Shown here in pieces: positions 20,161-27,672 of a DNA stretch of 64,000 nt. The stretch is from the NCBI GenBank assembly GCA_027493955.1, contig JAOSJT010000001.1, positions 4,698,552-4,762,551 of the forward strand, in the 5' to 3' direction. Each line of letters begins with the position of its first letter. Positions within the stretch are counted from its first letter, which is position 1. The notes under the pieces were generated by a model. That model was not told the DNA's origin and ran no database searches. It saw nothing but the letters and a program-made list of their open reading frames with translations. The position numbers and the translations under genes were made by a program. Source of the stretch: Bacteroidia bacterium (GTDB lineage Bacteria; Bacteroidota; Ignavibacteria; SZUA-365).

Positions 20161-20304
20161 CTTCGCTCCGCGCAGAATGACAATGGAGGCGCTTCGCTCC
20201 GCGCAGAATGACAATGGAGGCGCTTCGCTCCGCGCAGAATGACAATGGAGGCGCTTCGCTCCGCGCAGAATGACAATGGAGGCGCTTCGCTCCGCGCAGA
20301 ATGA
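20161..20304. repeat. 31-bp tandem array 1 (five register marks)
   Basis: The landmark GAATGAC occurs at 20175, 20206, 20237, 20268 and 20299, exactly 31 bases apart. Between marks the unit reads AATGGAGGCGCTTCGCTCCG followed by CGCA. Each unit can form a small hairpin (GGAG-G-CG, loop CTT, CGCTCC). The last copy switches to ACCGTTGTCTGTCACC, the start of module 2. Confidence 0.93.
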
Positions 20305-20417
20305 CCGTTGTCTGTCACCCCGCGCGAAGTCGAAGGGCCTTTCCTGAGTGAGGTTTCGGCTACGCTCAACCACCGTCGAAGGGTCCGGCGCGTGGGTGGA
20401 TGGATTCTGCGACTCCG

Positions 20418-20530
20418 CTTCGCTCCGCGCAGAATGACAATGGAGGCGCTTCGCTCCGCGCAGAATGACAATGGAGGCGCTTCGCTCCGCGAAGAATGAC
20501 AATGGAGGCGCTTCGCTCCGCGCAGAATGA
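20418..20530. repeat. 31-bp tandem array 2 (four register marks)
   Basis: GAATGAC occurs at 20432, 20463, 20494 and 20525, a 31-base period. The third copy carries a variant CCGCGAAGAATGAC instead of CCGCGCAGAATGAC, a useful marker for tracing copy exchange among the arrays. The array ends with the same ACCGTTGTCTGTCACC junction as array 1. Confidence 0.92.
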
Positions 20531-20643
20531 CCGTTGTCTGTCACCCCGCGCGAAGTCGAAGGGCCTGTCCTGAGTGAGGTTTCGGCTACGCTCAACCACC
20601 GTCGAAGGGTCCGGCGCGTGGATGGATGGATTCTGCGACTCCG

Positions 20644-20911
20644 CTTCGCTCCGCGCAGAATGACAATGGAGGCGCTTCGCTCCGCGCAGAATGACAATGG
20701 AGGCGCTTCGCTCCGCGCAGAATGACAATGGAGGCGCTTCGCTCCGCGCAGAATGACAATGGAGGCGCTTCGCTCCGCGAAGAATGACAATGAAGGCGCT
20801 TCGCTCCGCGCAGAATGACAATGGAGGCGCTTCGCTCCGCGCAGAATGACAATGGAGGCGCTTCGCTCCGCGCAGAATGACAATGGAGGCGCTTCGCTCC
20901 GTGAAGAATGA
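20644..20911. repeat. 31-bp tandem array 3 (nine register marks)
   Basis: GAATGAC occurs at 20658, 20689, 20720, 20751, 20782, 20813, 20844, 20875 and 20906, again every 31 bases. The fifth copy has the CGAAGAATGAC variant also present in array 2, followed by ACAATGAAGG. The final copy has CGTGAAGAATG and ends in ACAATTTGCCC, leaving the repeat. The remaining sequence up to the OPT gene (20937-21158) is ordinary intergenic DNA in which nothing else is recognisable. Confidence 0.93.
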
Positions 20912-21169
20912 CAATTTGCCCTTCCCGCCTGTTTTCCTTGTGTTTCACCGCAGTCCTGTGTAATTTCATGTGTTCCGCAGGATCCGGATAATCGGATCGT
21001 GCAATTGGGCCGCTGCACGCAATCCATCTGACGCAAAGCCACCACCGGCGGTATTCGCCGCGGAATCGGCGGAGCCGCAGGCGGCATCATCTCCGGCATG
21101 GACCGGCACCCGATGCAAACATCGCGCATGAATCCATTTTCATATTCTCTTTTCATTTAGGAGACTTGT

Positions 21170-23257
21170 ATGGCTGAGACGAAACATATTCCGTTCGTCC
21201 CCGCGGACACGGATATGAAGGAGTTCACTCTCCGTGCCCTGCTCATTGGTCTCGTTCTTGCCGTCGTGCTGGGCGCGGCGAACGCATATCTGGGTCTAAA
21301 GGCCGGTATGACGATCGCGGCAACCTACCCGGCGGCGGTCATCGGCATGGCCTTGCTCAAGGCCGTGAAAGGAACGATTCTCGAGGAGAACATGGCTCGT
21401 ACCGTTGGCTCCATCGGAGAATCCGTGGCGGCCGGCGCGATATTCACGCTGCCTGCGTTCTTCGTTGCCGGTATCTGGCCGGATTTCTTCACCACGTCGA
21501 ATTACATCACCTCCACGTTGATTCTGATCTCCGGTGGTGTGCTTGGCATCATGTTCGTGGCGCTTCTGCGTCGGGTGATGGTCGAGGATCCAGACCTGCC
21601 GTATCCCGAATCCGTTGCGGCGGCGGAAATCCACAAGGCCGGACGCGGTAGCGGCGGCGGATCGAAATTCCTCTTCGGAGCGATGATCGGCGGCGCGCTC
21701 GTCAAAGCCCTCGGCGAATTCAAGCTCTTCCTCCCGTTGTGGGAAAAATTCGTCGCGTTCAGTAAAACCGGCATCACCGGTCTCGACAAAGTGCCCCTCG
21801 CCTCCGGTGGTACGGGCGTTGCCGGCACGGGCGGCATGGTGCTGACCTCATTCAAGATCAGCCCGGCCTACGTCGGCGTCGGCTACATCATTGGACCGAA
21901 GCTCGCGTCGCTCAACTTCTCCGGCGGCATCATGGCCTGGGGATTGTTGACGCCGATTATTCTGTACTTCATCGCGCCCTATCTGAATATCGACGGAATG
22001 GTCGCAGCGATTCTCGCCGCCGACCCGGGTATGTCGCAGAGCGCGGCAACGGAAAAGGCCTGGATCGATTCGGCCTATTCCGTGTGGAAGTTCATCGTGC
22101 GTCCCATCGCCATCGGCGGTATGCTCGTGGGCGCCAGCTACACGTTGTTCAGAATGCGTAAGAGTCTGGCTGCCGGCATCGCCCGCTCCATCGGTGACGT
22201 GAAGAAGGCCGCTTCCGGTCACGCGAGCGATATCCCGCGCACGGAAAAGGACATTCCCTTTACCTGGACGCTGATCGGTATTTTCGGTGTGGCGGTTGCG
22301 ACCTTCCTCATCACGTATTTCCTCTTCGCGACGACCTTCCTCGTGGCCTTCGTTGCAGCGACGGTCATGATCATCCTCGCGTTCTTCTTCGCAGCCGTGT
22401 CCGGTTATCTCGTCGGCATCATGGGTTCGTCGAACAACCCGATCAGCGGTTTGACACTCACCGCGCTGGTGGTGACGGCACTGATCATGGTGGTGCTCGG
22501 CGTCGAAGAGGCGCATGGTGTGGCCGCGGTGCTCGGCGTTGCGGCGATTGTCTGCGTCTCGGCCGCGGTTGCGGGCGAGATGCTGCAGGATCTCAAGGCC
22601 GGTCACATCCTCGGTGGTACGCCGTGGAAGATGCAGGTCGGTGATATCATCGGCGTCGTGCTTGCCGGCATCGTGATGTTCGGCGTGCTGGTCTTTCTCA
22701 ACAACGGCGACATCGCGAACGGCATGAGGGAAGGGTACACCGGCGGCTTCGGCAGCCGCGAGCTCCCCGCACCACAAGCCAGTCTCATGGCCATTCTTTC
22801 GCGCGGCATCGTCGAGCAGCACATGGCCTGGCCGCTGATCATCGTTGGCATGCTAATGGGCGCGGCCTTCATTCTCATGCAGGTCAAGAGCCCGATGCTC
22901 GTCAGCGTCGGTATGTACCTCCCGCTTGAAACAACCTTCGCCATTTTCGTCGGCGGCCTCATGAAGGGTCTGGTTGACATGGTCAAGGCGAAGCGCAAGC
23001 TCAACGAGGCGCAGGACGCCCGCGTCGAAAATACCGGGGTGTTGCTCGCTTCGGGCCTCATTGCCGGCGAGGCGCTGGTGGGACTCATCTTCGCGGGCTT
23101 CGCGGCCTTCGAGATGTTCCCGGGCGCGGTATTCTCGTCGCCGTCCTTCCTCGTCAGTCTCGTCGTCATGGGTATCATCGGTTGGGTGCTCGTACGTCTT
23201 CCGATTTCCAACGCCGGAAATCCCGACGAACCCGCACCACCGAAAGCGGCGCACTGA
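21170..23257 (+). CDS. OPT-family oligopeptide/metal-chelate transporter
   Basis: 695 residues from the ATG at 21170, preceded by AGGAG at 21159-21163 with a 6-base spacer. The protein is a polytopic membrane protein with roughly 14-16 spans. The N-terminus FTLRALLIGLVLAVVLGAANAYLGL followed by KAGMTIAATYPAAVIGMA is typical of the OPT family (oligopeptide and YSL-like transporters). Further family-like blocks are NMARTVGSIGESVAAGAIFTLPAF and DLKAGHILGGTPWKMQVGDI. It probably imports small peptides or peptide-like metal chelates by proton symport across the inner membrane; the substrate cannot be deduced. It stands alone downstream of the repeat block and is followed by a stable hairpin. Confidence 0.92.
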   Translation: MAETKHIPFVPADTDMKEFTLRALLIGLVLAVVLGAANAYLGLKAGMTIAATYPAAVIGMALLKAVKGTILEENMARTVGSIGESVAAGAIFTLPAFFVAGIWPDFFTTSNYITSTLILISGGVLGIMFVALLRRVMVEDPDLPYPESVAAAEIHKAGRGSGGGSKFLFGAMIGGALVKALGEFKLFLPLWEKFVAFSKTGITGLDKVPLASGGTGVAGTGGMVLTSFKISPAYVGVGYIIGPKLASLNFSGGIMAWGLLTPIILYFIAPYLNIDGMVAAILAADPGMSQSAATEKAWIDSAYSVWKFIVRPIAIGGMLVGASYTLFRMRKSLAAGIARSIGDVKKAASGHASDIPRTEKDIPFTWTLIGIFGVAVATFLITYFLFATTFLVAFVAATVMIILAFFFAAVSGYLVGIMGSSNNPISGLTLTALVVTALIMVVLGVEEAHGVAAVLGVAAIVCVSAAVAGEMLQDLKAGHILGGTPWKMQVGDIIGVVLAGIVMFGVLVFLNNGDIANGMREGYTGGFGSRELPAPQASLMAILSRGIVEQHMAWPLIIVGMLMGAAFILMQVKSPMLVSVGMYLPLETTFAIFVGGLMKGLVDMVKAKRKLNEAQDARVENTGVLLASGLIAGEALVGLIFAGFAAFEMFPGAVFSSPSFLVSLVVMGIIGWVLVRLPISNAGNPDEPAPPKAAH

Positions 23258-23276
23258 TCGGAATATGTTCTTGCAG

Positions 23277-23310
23277 CAAGGAATCTCTCGCAGCCGCGGG
23301 AGATTCCTTG
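23277..23310 (+). terminator. Hairpin after the OPT gene
   Basis: CAAGGAATCTC (23277-23287) pairs perfectly with GAGATTCCTTG (23300-23310) around a 12-base loop, starting 20 bases after the OPT stop. Only a short T-poor tail follows, so it may be a weak terminator or an mRNA 3'-end stabiliser. Confidence 0.6.
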
Positions 23311-23365
23311 TTGTGAGGCAGTCCCTCGCCCGGCATCGTCCCATACAGTCACCATCGGACCTTCC

Positions 23366-23734
23366 ATGTTCGCAAAAAAAGCCAAAGTCACGCATAATCT
23401 GCTCGAGCTCGTGCCCCGGCGCCTGCGCGACTACGATGTGGACGACGAAGGGATAGTCACCGTCCGCGTACCGCGATTCAAGTACCAGTGGATGGCGACG
23501 CGCTTCCTGCCGAAATGGAAGAATCCGAACATCCTTACCCGTCTCGACGCCATCGGCAGCCAGGTATGGTTGAATATCGATGGTCAGCGCACCGTCGCCG
23601 CCATCGCCGCGCTTGCCGACGAACGCTTCGGGGAGGCGATGCATCCGCTGCATGACCGGCTTTCGGTGTTTCTGCACTCCCTGCTGCGTCGCGGTTTTAT
23701 CTCCCTGCACAAACCGGACGGGACGCAGGTGTAA
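23366..23734 (+). CDS. Small PqqD-like protein
   Basis: 122 residues. The C-terminal two thirds have a PqqD/winged-helix pattern: LDAIGSQVWLNIDGQRTVAAI, then ALADERFGEAMHPLHDRLSVFL and a final hydrophobic RRGFISL. PqqD-type domains act as peptide chaperones for radical SAM enzymes in RiPP pathways, but no precursor peptide or radical SAM gene is adjacent here, so the partner is unknown. The N-terminal KYQWMATRFLPKWKNPNI is less usual. No signal peptide. It lies between two transporters, 60 bases upstream of the MFS gene. No strong Shine-Dalgarno precedes the ATG. A T-run at 23761-23768 follows the gene. Confidence 0.7.
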   Translation: MFAKKAKVTHNLLELVPRRLRDYDVDDEGIVTVRVPRFKYQWMATRFLPKWKNPNILTRLDAIGSQVWLNIDGQRTVAAIAALADERFGEAMHPLHDRLSVFLHSLLRRGFISLHKPDGTQV

Positions 23735-23793
23735 CACGGCAGTATTCCGCGACAGATAATCTTTTTTTGAGAAACCTCTAACACCAAGTCCTT

Positions 23794-25179
23794 ATGGAAC
23801 ACATCAAGACCGCGCTCAACGAATCGAAAGCCGCACGGTGGACGGCGCTCTTTCTCATCGCCTTCTCGATGCTTGCGGCCTATTTTTTCGTGGACATGCT
23901 GGCACCCTTGCAGCAGTTGCTGGAAGTAAGCTACAAATGGAATCCCGAGGTGTACGGCACCTTTTCCGGTTCGGAGTACTACCTCAACATGTTCGGCTTT
24001 TTGCTGATTTCGGGCATTATTCTCGACAAGCTCGGCATCCGCTTCACCGGCGTGCTTTCGACCTTCCTCATGCTGGGCGGCGGTCTGCTCAAGCTCTACG
24101 CCCTCACGGATTATTTCAACGCCGGCGGTTTCGGGTATGATTTCTTCAACTCGTTTATGACGTGGATGCCCGCATCGGCCAAACTCGCCTCCGTCGGCTA
24201 CGCTGTTTTCGGCATCGGCGTGGAGATGTGCGGTATCACCGCGTCCAAGACCATTGTGAAATGGTTCAAGGGTAAGGAACTGGCGCTGGCCATGGGCATG
24301 GAAATGGCGACGGCGCGCATGGGCGCCTCGGGCGCGTTCTTCTTTTCGGCGATGATTGCGGGCAACGAGCCCAGCCGTTCCGTGGTGGTCGGCTGTGCGC
24401 TGCTGTTCATCGGCATGCTCACCTTCCTCACCTATGTGATCACGCTGGACAAGAAATTCGACAAGGAGATGGGCATAGAGAAGAGCGGCGGGGGAGAGGA
24501 CGAGTTCAAACTCAGCGATCTCGGCAAAATCGTCACCAACAAGGCGTTCTGGTACATTTCCCTGCTGTGCGTGTTGTTTTACTCGGCCGTGTTTCCCTTC
24601 CTGAAATACGCCGTGAACATGATGCAGAACAAGCTTGACGTCGCGGCCGAGACGGGCGGATTGATTTCCGGCTTGCTGCCTGTAGGCACCATTTTGCTCA
24701 CGCCCATCATCGGCAATTACATCGACAAAAAGGGCAAGGCGGCGTCCACGATGATGCTCGGCGCCACACTGCTATTCATCTCGCATCTCATTTTCGCCGT
24801 GGCGCCTCCGAGTATGCCGCTGTATATATTCGCGATACTGTTGCTCGGTGTGGCCTTCTCGCTGGTGCCCGCGTCGCTCTGGCCGTCGGTGCCCAAGGTG
24901 GTGGAGGAGCGCTATCTCGGTTCGGCGTACGCTGTCGTGTTCCTGATACAGAACTGGGGGCTCGGACTTATTCCCGCGTTTATCGGCATCATCCTGACCG
25001 CGGTGAATCCCGGCGTGGCCGAGGCTCTTGCCGGTGGCGACACGAGCGCGCGCTATGACTACACGGTGCCCATGCTCGTATTCGCCTCCCTGGGTGTGCT
25101 GGCTCTGGTTTTCGGCTTCCTGCTCAAAGCCGAAGACAAAAAGAAACAGTACGGCCTGGAAGCCCCGAATGTGAAATAG
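23794..25179 (+). CDS. Major facilitator superfamily transporter
   Basis: 461 residues with about twelve hydrophobic segments and a central hydrophilic loop (ITLDKKFDKEMGIEKSGGGE), the 6+6 arrangement of MFS proteins. The stretch KTIVKWFKGKELALAMGMEMATAR after helix 4 is typical of organic-anion or nitrate-type MFS carriers, and GNYIDKKGKAASTMMLGATL is the second-half equivalent of the A-like motif. Probably a secondary inner-membrane carrier for a small solute; substrate not predictable. The gene ends 42 bases before a long perfect inverted repeat. Confidence 0.88.
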   Translation: MEHIKTALNESKAARWTALFLIAFSMLAAYFFVDMLAPLQQLLEVSYKWNPEVYGTFSGSEYYLNMFGFLLISGIILDKLGIRFTGVLSTFLMLGGGLLKLYALTDYFNAGGFGYDFFNSFMTWMPASAKLASVGYAVFGIGVEMCGITASKTIVKWFKGKELALAMGMEMATARMGASGAFFFSAMIAGNEPSRSVVVGCALLFIGMLTFLTYVITLDKKFDKEMGIEKSGGGEDEFKLSDLGKIVTNKAFWYISLLCVLFYSAVFPFLKYAVNMMQNKLDVAAETGGLISGLLPVGTILLTPIIGNYIDKKGKAASTMMLGATLLFISHLIFAVAPPSMPLYIFAILLLGVAFSLVPASLWPSVPKVVEERYLGSAYAVVFLIQNWGLGLIPAFIGIILTAVNPGVAEALAGGDTSARYDYTVPMLVFASLGVLALVFGFLLKAEDKKKQYGLEAPNVK

Positions 25180-25221
25180 CCGCAGCGGTTTCGGCCCCGC
25201 GCGAACAGCAACCTTCATAAA

Positions 25222-25264
25222 CGCGCCGCTGAATGGACAGTCCCCCTGTCTGTTCAGCGGCGCG
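25222..25264 (+). terminator. Long hairpin after the MFS gene
   Basis: CGCGCCGCTGAA (25222-25233) pairs perfectly with TTCAGCGGCGCG (25253-25264), and inner GACAG (25236-25240) pairs with CTGTC (25246-25250). It begins 43 bases after the MFS stop. No U-tract follows, so termination is likely but not certain. Confidence 0.7.
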
Positions 25265-25300
25265 GTGTTATGCGTTTGCTCCGTCGCCGCGATCCGAGTG

Positions 25301-25334
25301 CGCTCTCACTCCACCCTTTTGGCGACGAGCATGG
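25301..25334. repeat. Left copy of a 34-bp direct repeat matching a phosphatase gene 3' end
   Basis: This segment matches 29799-29832 in the same orientation at 32 of 34 positions; the core CTCACTCCACCCTTTTGG is identical. On the minus strand both copies read MLVAKRVE-stop, but only the right copy is attached to a real phosphatase gene. The two copies bracket about 4.5 kb of DNA. The rest of 25265-25565 shows no convincing gene; frames on both strands are short and lack recognisable motifs. Confidence 0.85.
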
Positions 25335-25565
25335 GTGACGGGGGAGGCAGGCGGCGGGCGTGGATCGGCCTCCAGCGTGCGTCGCCGAAGCGGACGGGCA
25401 CACCCGGGCGCGGCCGGGATGACGCGACGCCGCCACGACACCGCGATAACGGGAGCGGAGACCCCGCGGTGTTGTACAGTACCATGGTCGATAGGCGGTT
25501 GTGCTTCGAACCAGGATGGCACGCAAAAAAAACGATAAAAAAATATGATAAATATTCCGGAGTAC

Positions 25566-25594
25566 TTGACACGTATGCCGGAAAACGTTACTTT
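25566..25594 (+). promoter_or_regulatory. Candidate promoter upstream of the pentanucleotide-repeat leader
   Basis: A perfect TTGACA (25566-25571) is followed after 17 bases by TACTTT (25589-25594). The extended TTACTTTG also resembles the Bacteroidota -7 element TAnnTTTG. Just upstream is A/T-rich DNA with A-runs (about 25525-25558). Transcription would start near 25601, about 30 bases before the ATG at 25632. Confidence 0.55.
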
Positions 25595-25631
25595 GCCGAT
25601 TCAAAGCCGTGATAGTATCAGGAGGAAGGAC

Positions 25632-25682
25632 ATGTCCCAGCCCAGCCCAGCCCAGCCCAGCCCAGCCCAGCCCAGCCCGTAA
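25632..25682 (+). other. SD-ATG-(CCCAG)8 leader: candidate phase-variable switch
   Basis: GGAGG at 25621-25625 lies 6 bases before an ATG at 25632. That ATG is followed almost at once by eight exact copies of CCCAG (25636-25675) plus CCCG. With eight copies the frame reads M-S-Q-P-S-P-A-Q... and stops at TAA 25680-25682 after 16 codons. One unit more would open a frame ending at 25833 (KDKRIRKTITEF...). One unit fewer would open a frame ending at 25837 (VKRINGYVKLLRN...), overlapping the next ORF start at 25830. Slippage in such repeats is the classic contingency-locus mechanism; whether it operates here is inference. Confidence 0.55.
25636..25675. repeat. CCCAG pentanucleotide microsatellite, eight copies
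   Basis: Eight uninterrupted CCCAG units, ending in CCCGT. Because five is not a multiple of three, every gain or loss of a unit shifts the reading frame. It lies directly behind a start codon with a good Shine-Dalgarno. Confidence 0.97.
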
Positions 25683-25829
25683 AAAGGATAAACGGATACG
25701 TAAAACTATTACGGAATTCAGTGCCGTGCGGCCCGGAATGCGCCTCCGCCCCATTCTCGACTCCCGGGATCGCGCACCTGAACAGAGGCGACGAATCACG
25801 CAACCGCCACGCATATCGGCGAGGTGGCG

Positions 25830-26339
25830 ATGAGTAACAGCATCGGAGTACTGTATGTCGGTGATGTGCTTCACAGGGCCCTGCTGCGCTGCGATGCCTT
25901 TTCCCACGATTGTTTGCGCCGCGTTGTGCGGGCGGATTGCCGCGCCGTCGTGTCCAACGGCGCGCACAACGGCATTGCGCTGTATGCGACCTTCCGGCGG
26001 ATGCACGAAGGTATTGTGCGGGACGAGTTCCTCCGCCCCGTGATCGGCCATCTGATCTGCAACATCGGAGGCTGCCTGTTCTTTCATGAAGACGGAGAAG
26101 AGGAGTGGCTGTCGGGCACTTTCCGGCAGATCGGTTGCGAAGCCGCGACAAGCGCGTTGCTCGTCGTCTGCTCCTCGCAATCGCAACTGCGCGAAGCGCT
26201 TGCCTGCGCCGGGCCGTGGTTTCAACCGGCACCGGAAGCGACTCAAACCGAACCGCGCGGGACTCCCCGACGATGGAGTTGCCTGTTGATCGCGAACGGC
26301 CGCGGCCGGCCCGATGCGCCCCGATGCGCGGACACATAA
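25830..26339 (+). CDS. Hypothetical protein downstream of the CCCAG switch
   Basis: 169 residues from the ATG at 25830, with GAGG at 25821-25824 and a 5-base spacer; a GTG at 25824 is an alternative. I do not recognise a family. It is rich in Cys and Arg, and the middle part (GHLICNIGGCLFFHEDGEEEWL, TSALLVVCSS) looks like a small alpha/beta fold. G/C-rich third positions favour coding on this strand over the competing minus-strand frame. No signal peptide or membrane span. The -1-unit frame of the CCCAG leader would end inside its start region, so translation could be coupled. It is followed 30 bases later by the lipoprotein gene. Moderately likely to be real. Confidence 0.45.
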   Translation: MSNSIGVLYVGDVLHRALLRCDAFSHDCLRRVVRADCRAVVSNGAHNGIALYATFRRMHEGIVRDEFLRPVIGHLICNIGGCLFFHEDGEEEWLSGTFRQIGCEAATSALLVVCSSQSQLREALACAGPWFQPAPEATQTEPRGTPRRWSCLLIANGRGRPDAPRCADT

Positions 26340-26369
26340 TGGTTACACACACACCCTGGAGATAGCCCC

Positions 26370-27551
26370 ATGACAACCCATGTACCCCACTCGCGAAATA
26401 GTCTGCGCAGCGGACGCTGGCTGCGGCGCCAGGCGCTGGTTTTGCCGCTGCTGCCCGCGCTGCTGCTCGCGCTCGCCTCCTGCGACGAGCCGGTGGAGCC
26501 CGTGCCGCCGCCGCCGCATGTACAGCAGGACACCACCAGCCACGAGATAGAATGGACGGTGTACCGCTTCGGGCCCGGCATACCTTCCAGCTCGTTGCGG
26601 GATATAATCGCATTCAGCGATACCAACGTCTGGGCGGTGGGTGGTGTGTACCCCGACACGCCGGATACGGGAGCGCTGGGGAAAAAACCCTACACCGTGC
26701 TGCACTGGAACGGCAGGGAGTGGAAGAAATTCAAGGTGCCGATGCAACGTTGTACCTCGCAGAACACGTTTTTCTCGCCGTTTGAAGCAATAGCGGGTAA
26801 TGCTAATGATTTATGGCTGGGTTCTAGTGCGGGAGAAGGTGCAAGATGGGATGGAGTGAACTTCTATCCTGCCTGTATCATGGCTGATTCCTCCCTTTCA
26901 TGGGGGGCCGCCTGTAAAGACATACTGCATTACTCGGAGAATGAAGTGTATTTTGCCGGTGATTTGTTGGGAATTGGCGAAATTACCAAATATACAAACG
27001 GGAGGTATTCGCGTATTTCCACCTTCCCCTACTCCCCGGTCACTTCCCTTGCCGGCGACGGGAAGGGGAATCTGTGGGCGGGGGGGTATGATTACAACAC
27101 GGGGAAGGGCAGTTTCGTCTGGCGCACGCCGGATGGGACGGTAAGGGATATCCGAAAGCGGGAGCGTATTGATAAAAAGTGGGAGTTCGGCGGGGCACTG
27201 GCCTTGTGGATAAGCCACGACTCACTATACGCCAGTGTAGCGGGGTACCTGTACATTCAGTCGTTGTATGATACCACGCATTATCGTTATCTCCGCATCG
27301 CGGAAGCTGATCCAACCAGGGGAGCCAAGGTGTGCATAGCGGGTCTCGCGGACAACGATGTATTTTTGGCTGGGAGTTTTTGCACCGTGGTACATTATAA
27401 CGGGAAGAGCCTGCGCTCATACCCCGAACTTACCGCTGAATTCGACGGAGGTCGATTCTATCAGGTGAGTCTGACCCGGGACCACGTCTATTTATGCGGT
27501 TACGACGACCAGACACGCGCAATCGCAGTTATTGGGAAAAGAAGGCATTAA
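26370..27551 (+). CDS. Predicted lipoprotein with beta-propeller-like repeats
   Basis: 393 residues, ATG at 26370 with GGAG eight bases upstream. A lipoprotein signal is clear: basic N-terminus, ALVLPLLPALLLALASC with the lipobox Cys at about residue 36, and then an acidic/proline linker (DEPVEPVPPPP) expected for a mature tether. The rest has repeated strands such as IIAFSDTNVWAVGG, GNANDLWLGSS, SENEVYFAGDL and GKGNLWAGG, typical of a propeller built of D-x-W/V-aG blocks. Probably anchored in the outer membrane; function unknown. Base composition becomes distinctly more A/T-rich from about 26760 onward than in neighbouring genes, which fits transfer or a mosaic origin. Confidence 0.75.
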   Translation: MTTHVPHSRNSLRSGRWLRRQALVLPLLPALLLALASCDEPVEPVPPPPHVQQDTTSHEIEWTVYRFGPGIPSSSLRDIIAFSDTNVWAVGGVYPDTPDTGALGKKPYTVLHWNGREWKKFKVPMQRCTSQNTFFSPFEAIAGNANDLWLGSSAGEGARWDGVNFYPACIMADSSLSWGAACKDILHYSENEVYFAGDLLGIGEITKYTNGRYSRISTFPYSPVTSLAGDGKGNLWAGGYDYNTGKGSFVWRTPDGTVRDIRKRERIDKKWEFGGALALWISHDSLYASVAGYLYIQSLYDTTHYRYLRIAEADPTRGAKVCIAGLADNDVFLAGSFCTVVHYNGKSLRSYPELTAEFDGGRFYQVSLTRDHVYLCGYDDQTRAIAVIGKRRH

Positions 27552-27672
27552 TCCTGTATAATGATCAACGGAGGTTCACGCTCGATTCTGGCAACACATT
27601 GTTCTTCAACCCGTTTACCACAACCAGATCATCATGCACCAATTATTCTATTATTCTCATTGGAGATGTCTT

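Larger units (their letters stand above)
20056..20915. repeat. Three nested repeat modules built from a palindromic element plus 31-bp tandem arrays
   Basis: Three modules begin with TGTCACCCCGCGCGAAGTCG at 20056, 20313 and 20539. Each continues through GGTTTCGGCTACGCTCAACC and GGTCCGGCGCGTGG(A/G)TGGATG, then an imperfect palindrome (TTCTGCG ... CGCAGAA) and a 31-bp tandem array. Module 1 is 257 bp and module 2 is 226 bp: exactly one 31-bp unit of difference. Such palindromes read as HSARSEAESQNP or SFCAERSAS on the minus strand, a pattern known from dispersed intergenic elements in many Bacteroidota/Chlorobi-type genomes. The long minus-strand frames here are a by-product of the repeat and are not annotated as genes. 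Confidence 0.93.

Noticed and set aside
20056-20915. CRISPR array
   Set aside because: Repeats are directly abutting with no unique spacers, and no cas genes are nearby.
20050-21156. 368-codon minus-strand frame with a 31-residue repeat
   Set aside because: It is produced by the 31-bp repeats, all three frames of which are open; the peptide text is the known HSARSE/FCAERS artefact of such elements and there is no start site or domain.
25636-25675. CCCAG run as a mere sequencing artefact
   Set aside because: Eight perfect units right behind a good Shine-Dalgarno and ATG are unlikely by accident, although copy number should be confirmed from reads.
25254-26246. 330-codon minus-strand frame across the CCCAG repeat
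   Set aside because: Its middle is GWAGLG repeats from the microsatellite, it has no recognisable domain, and third-position composition favours the plus-strand ORF at 25830-26339.
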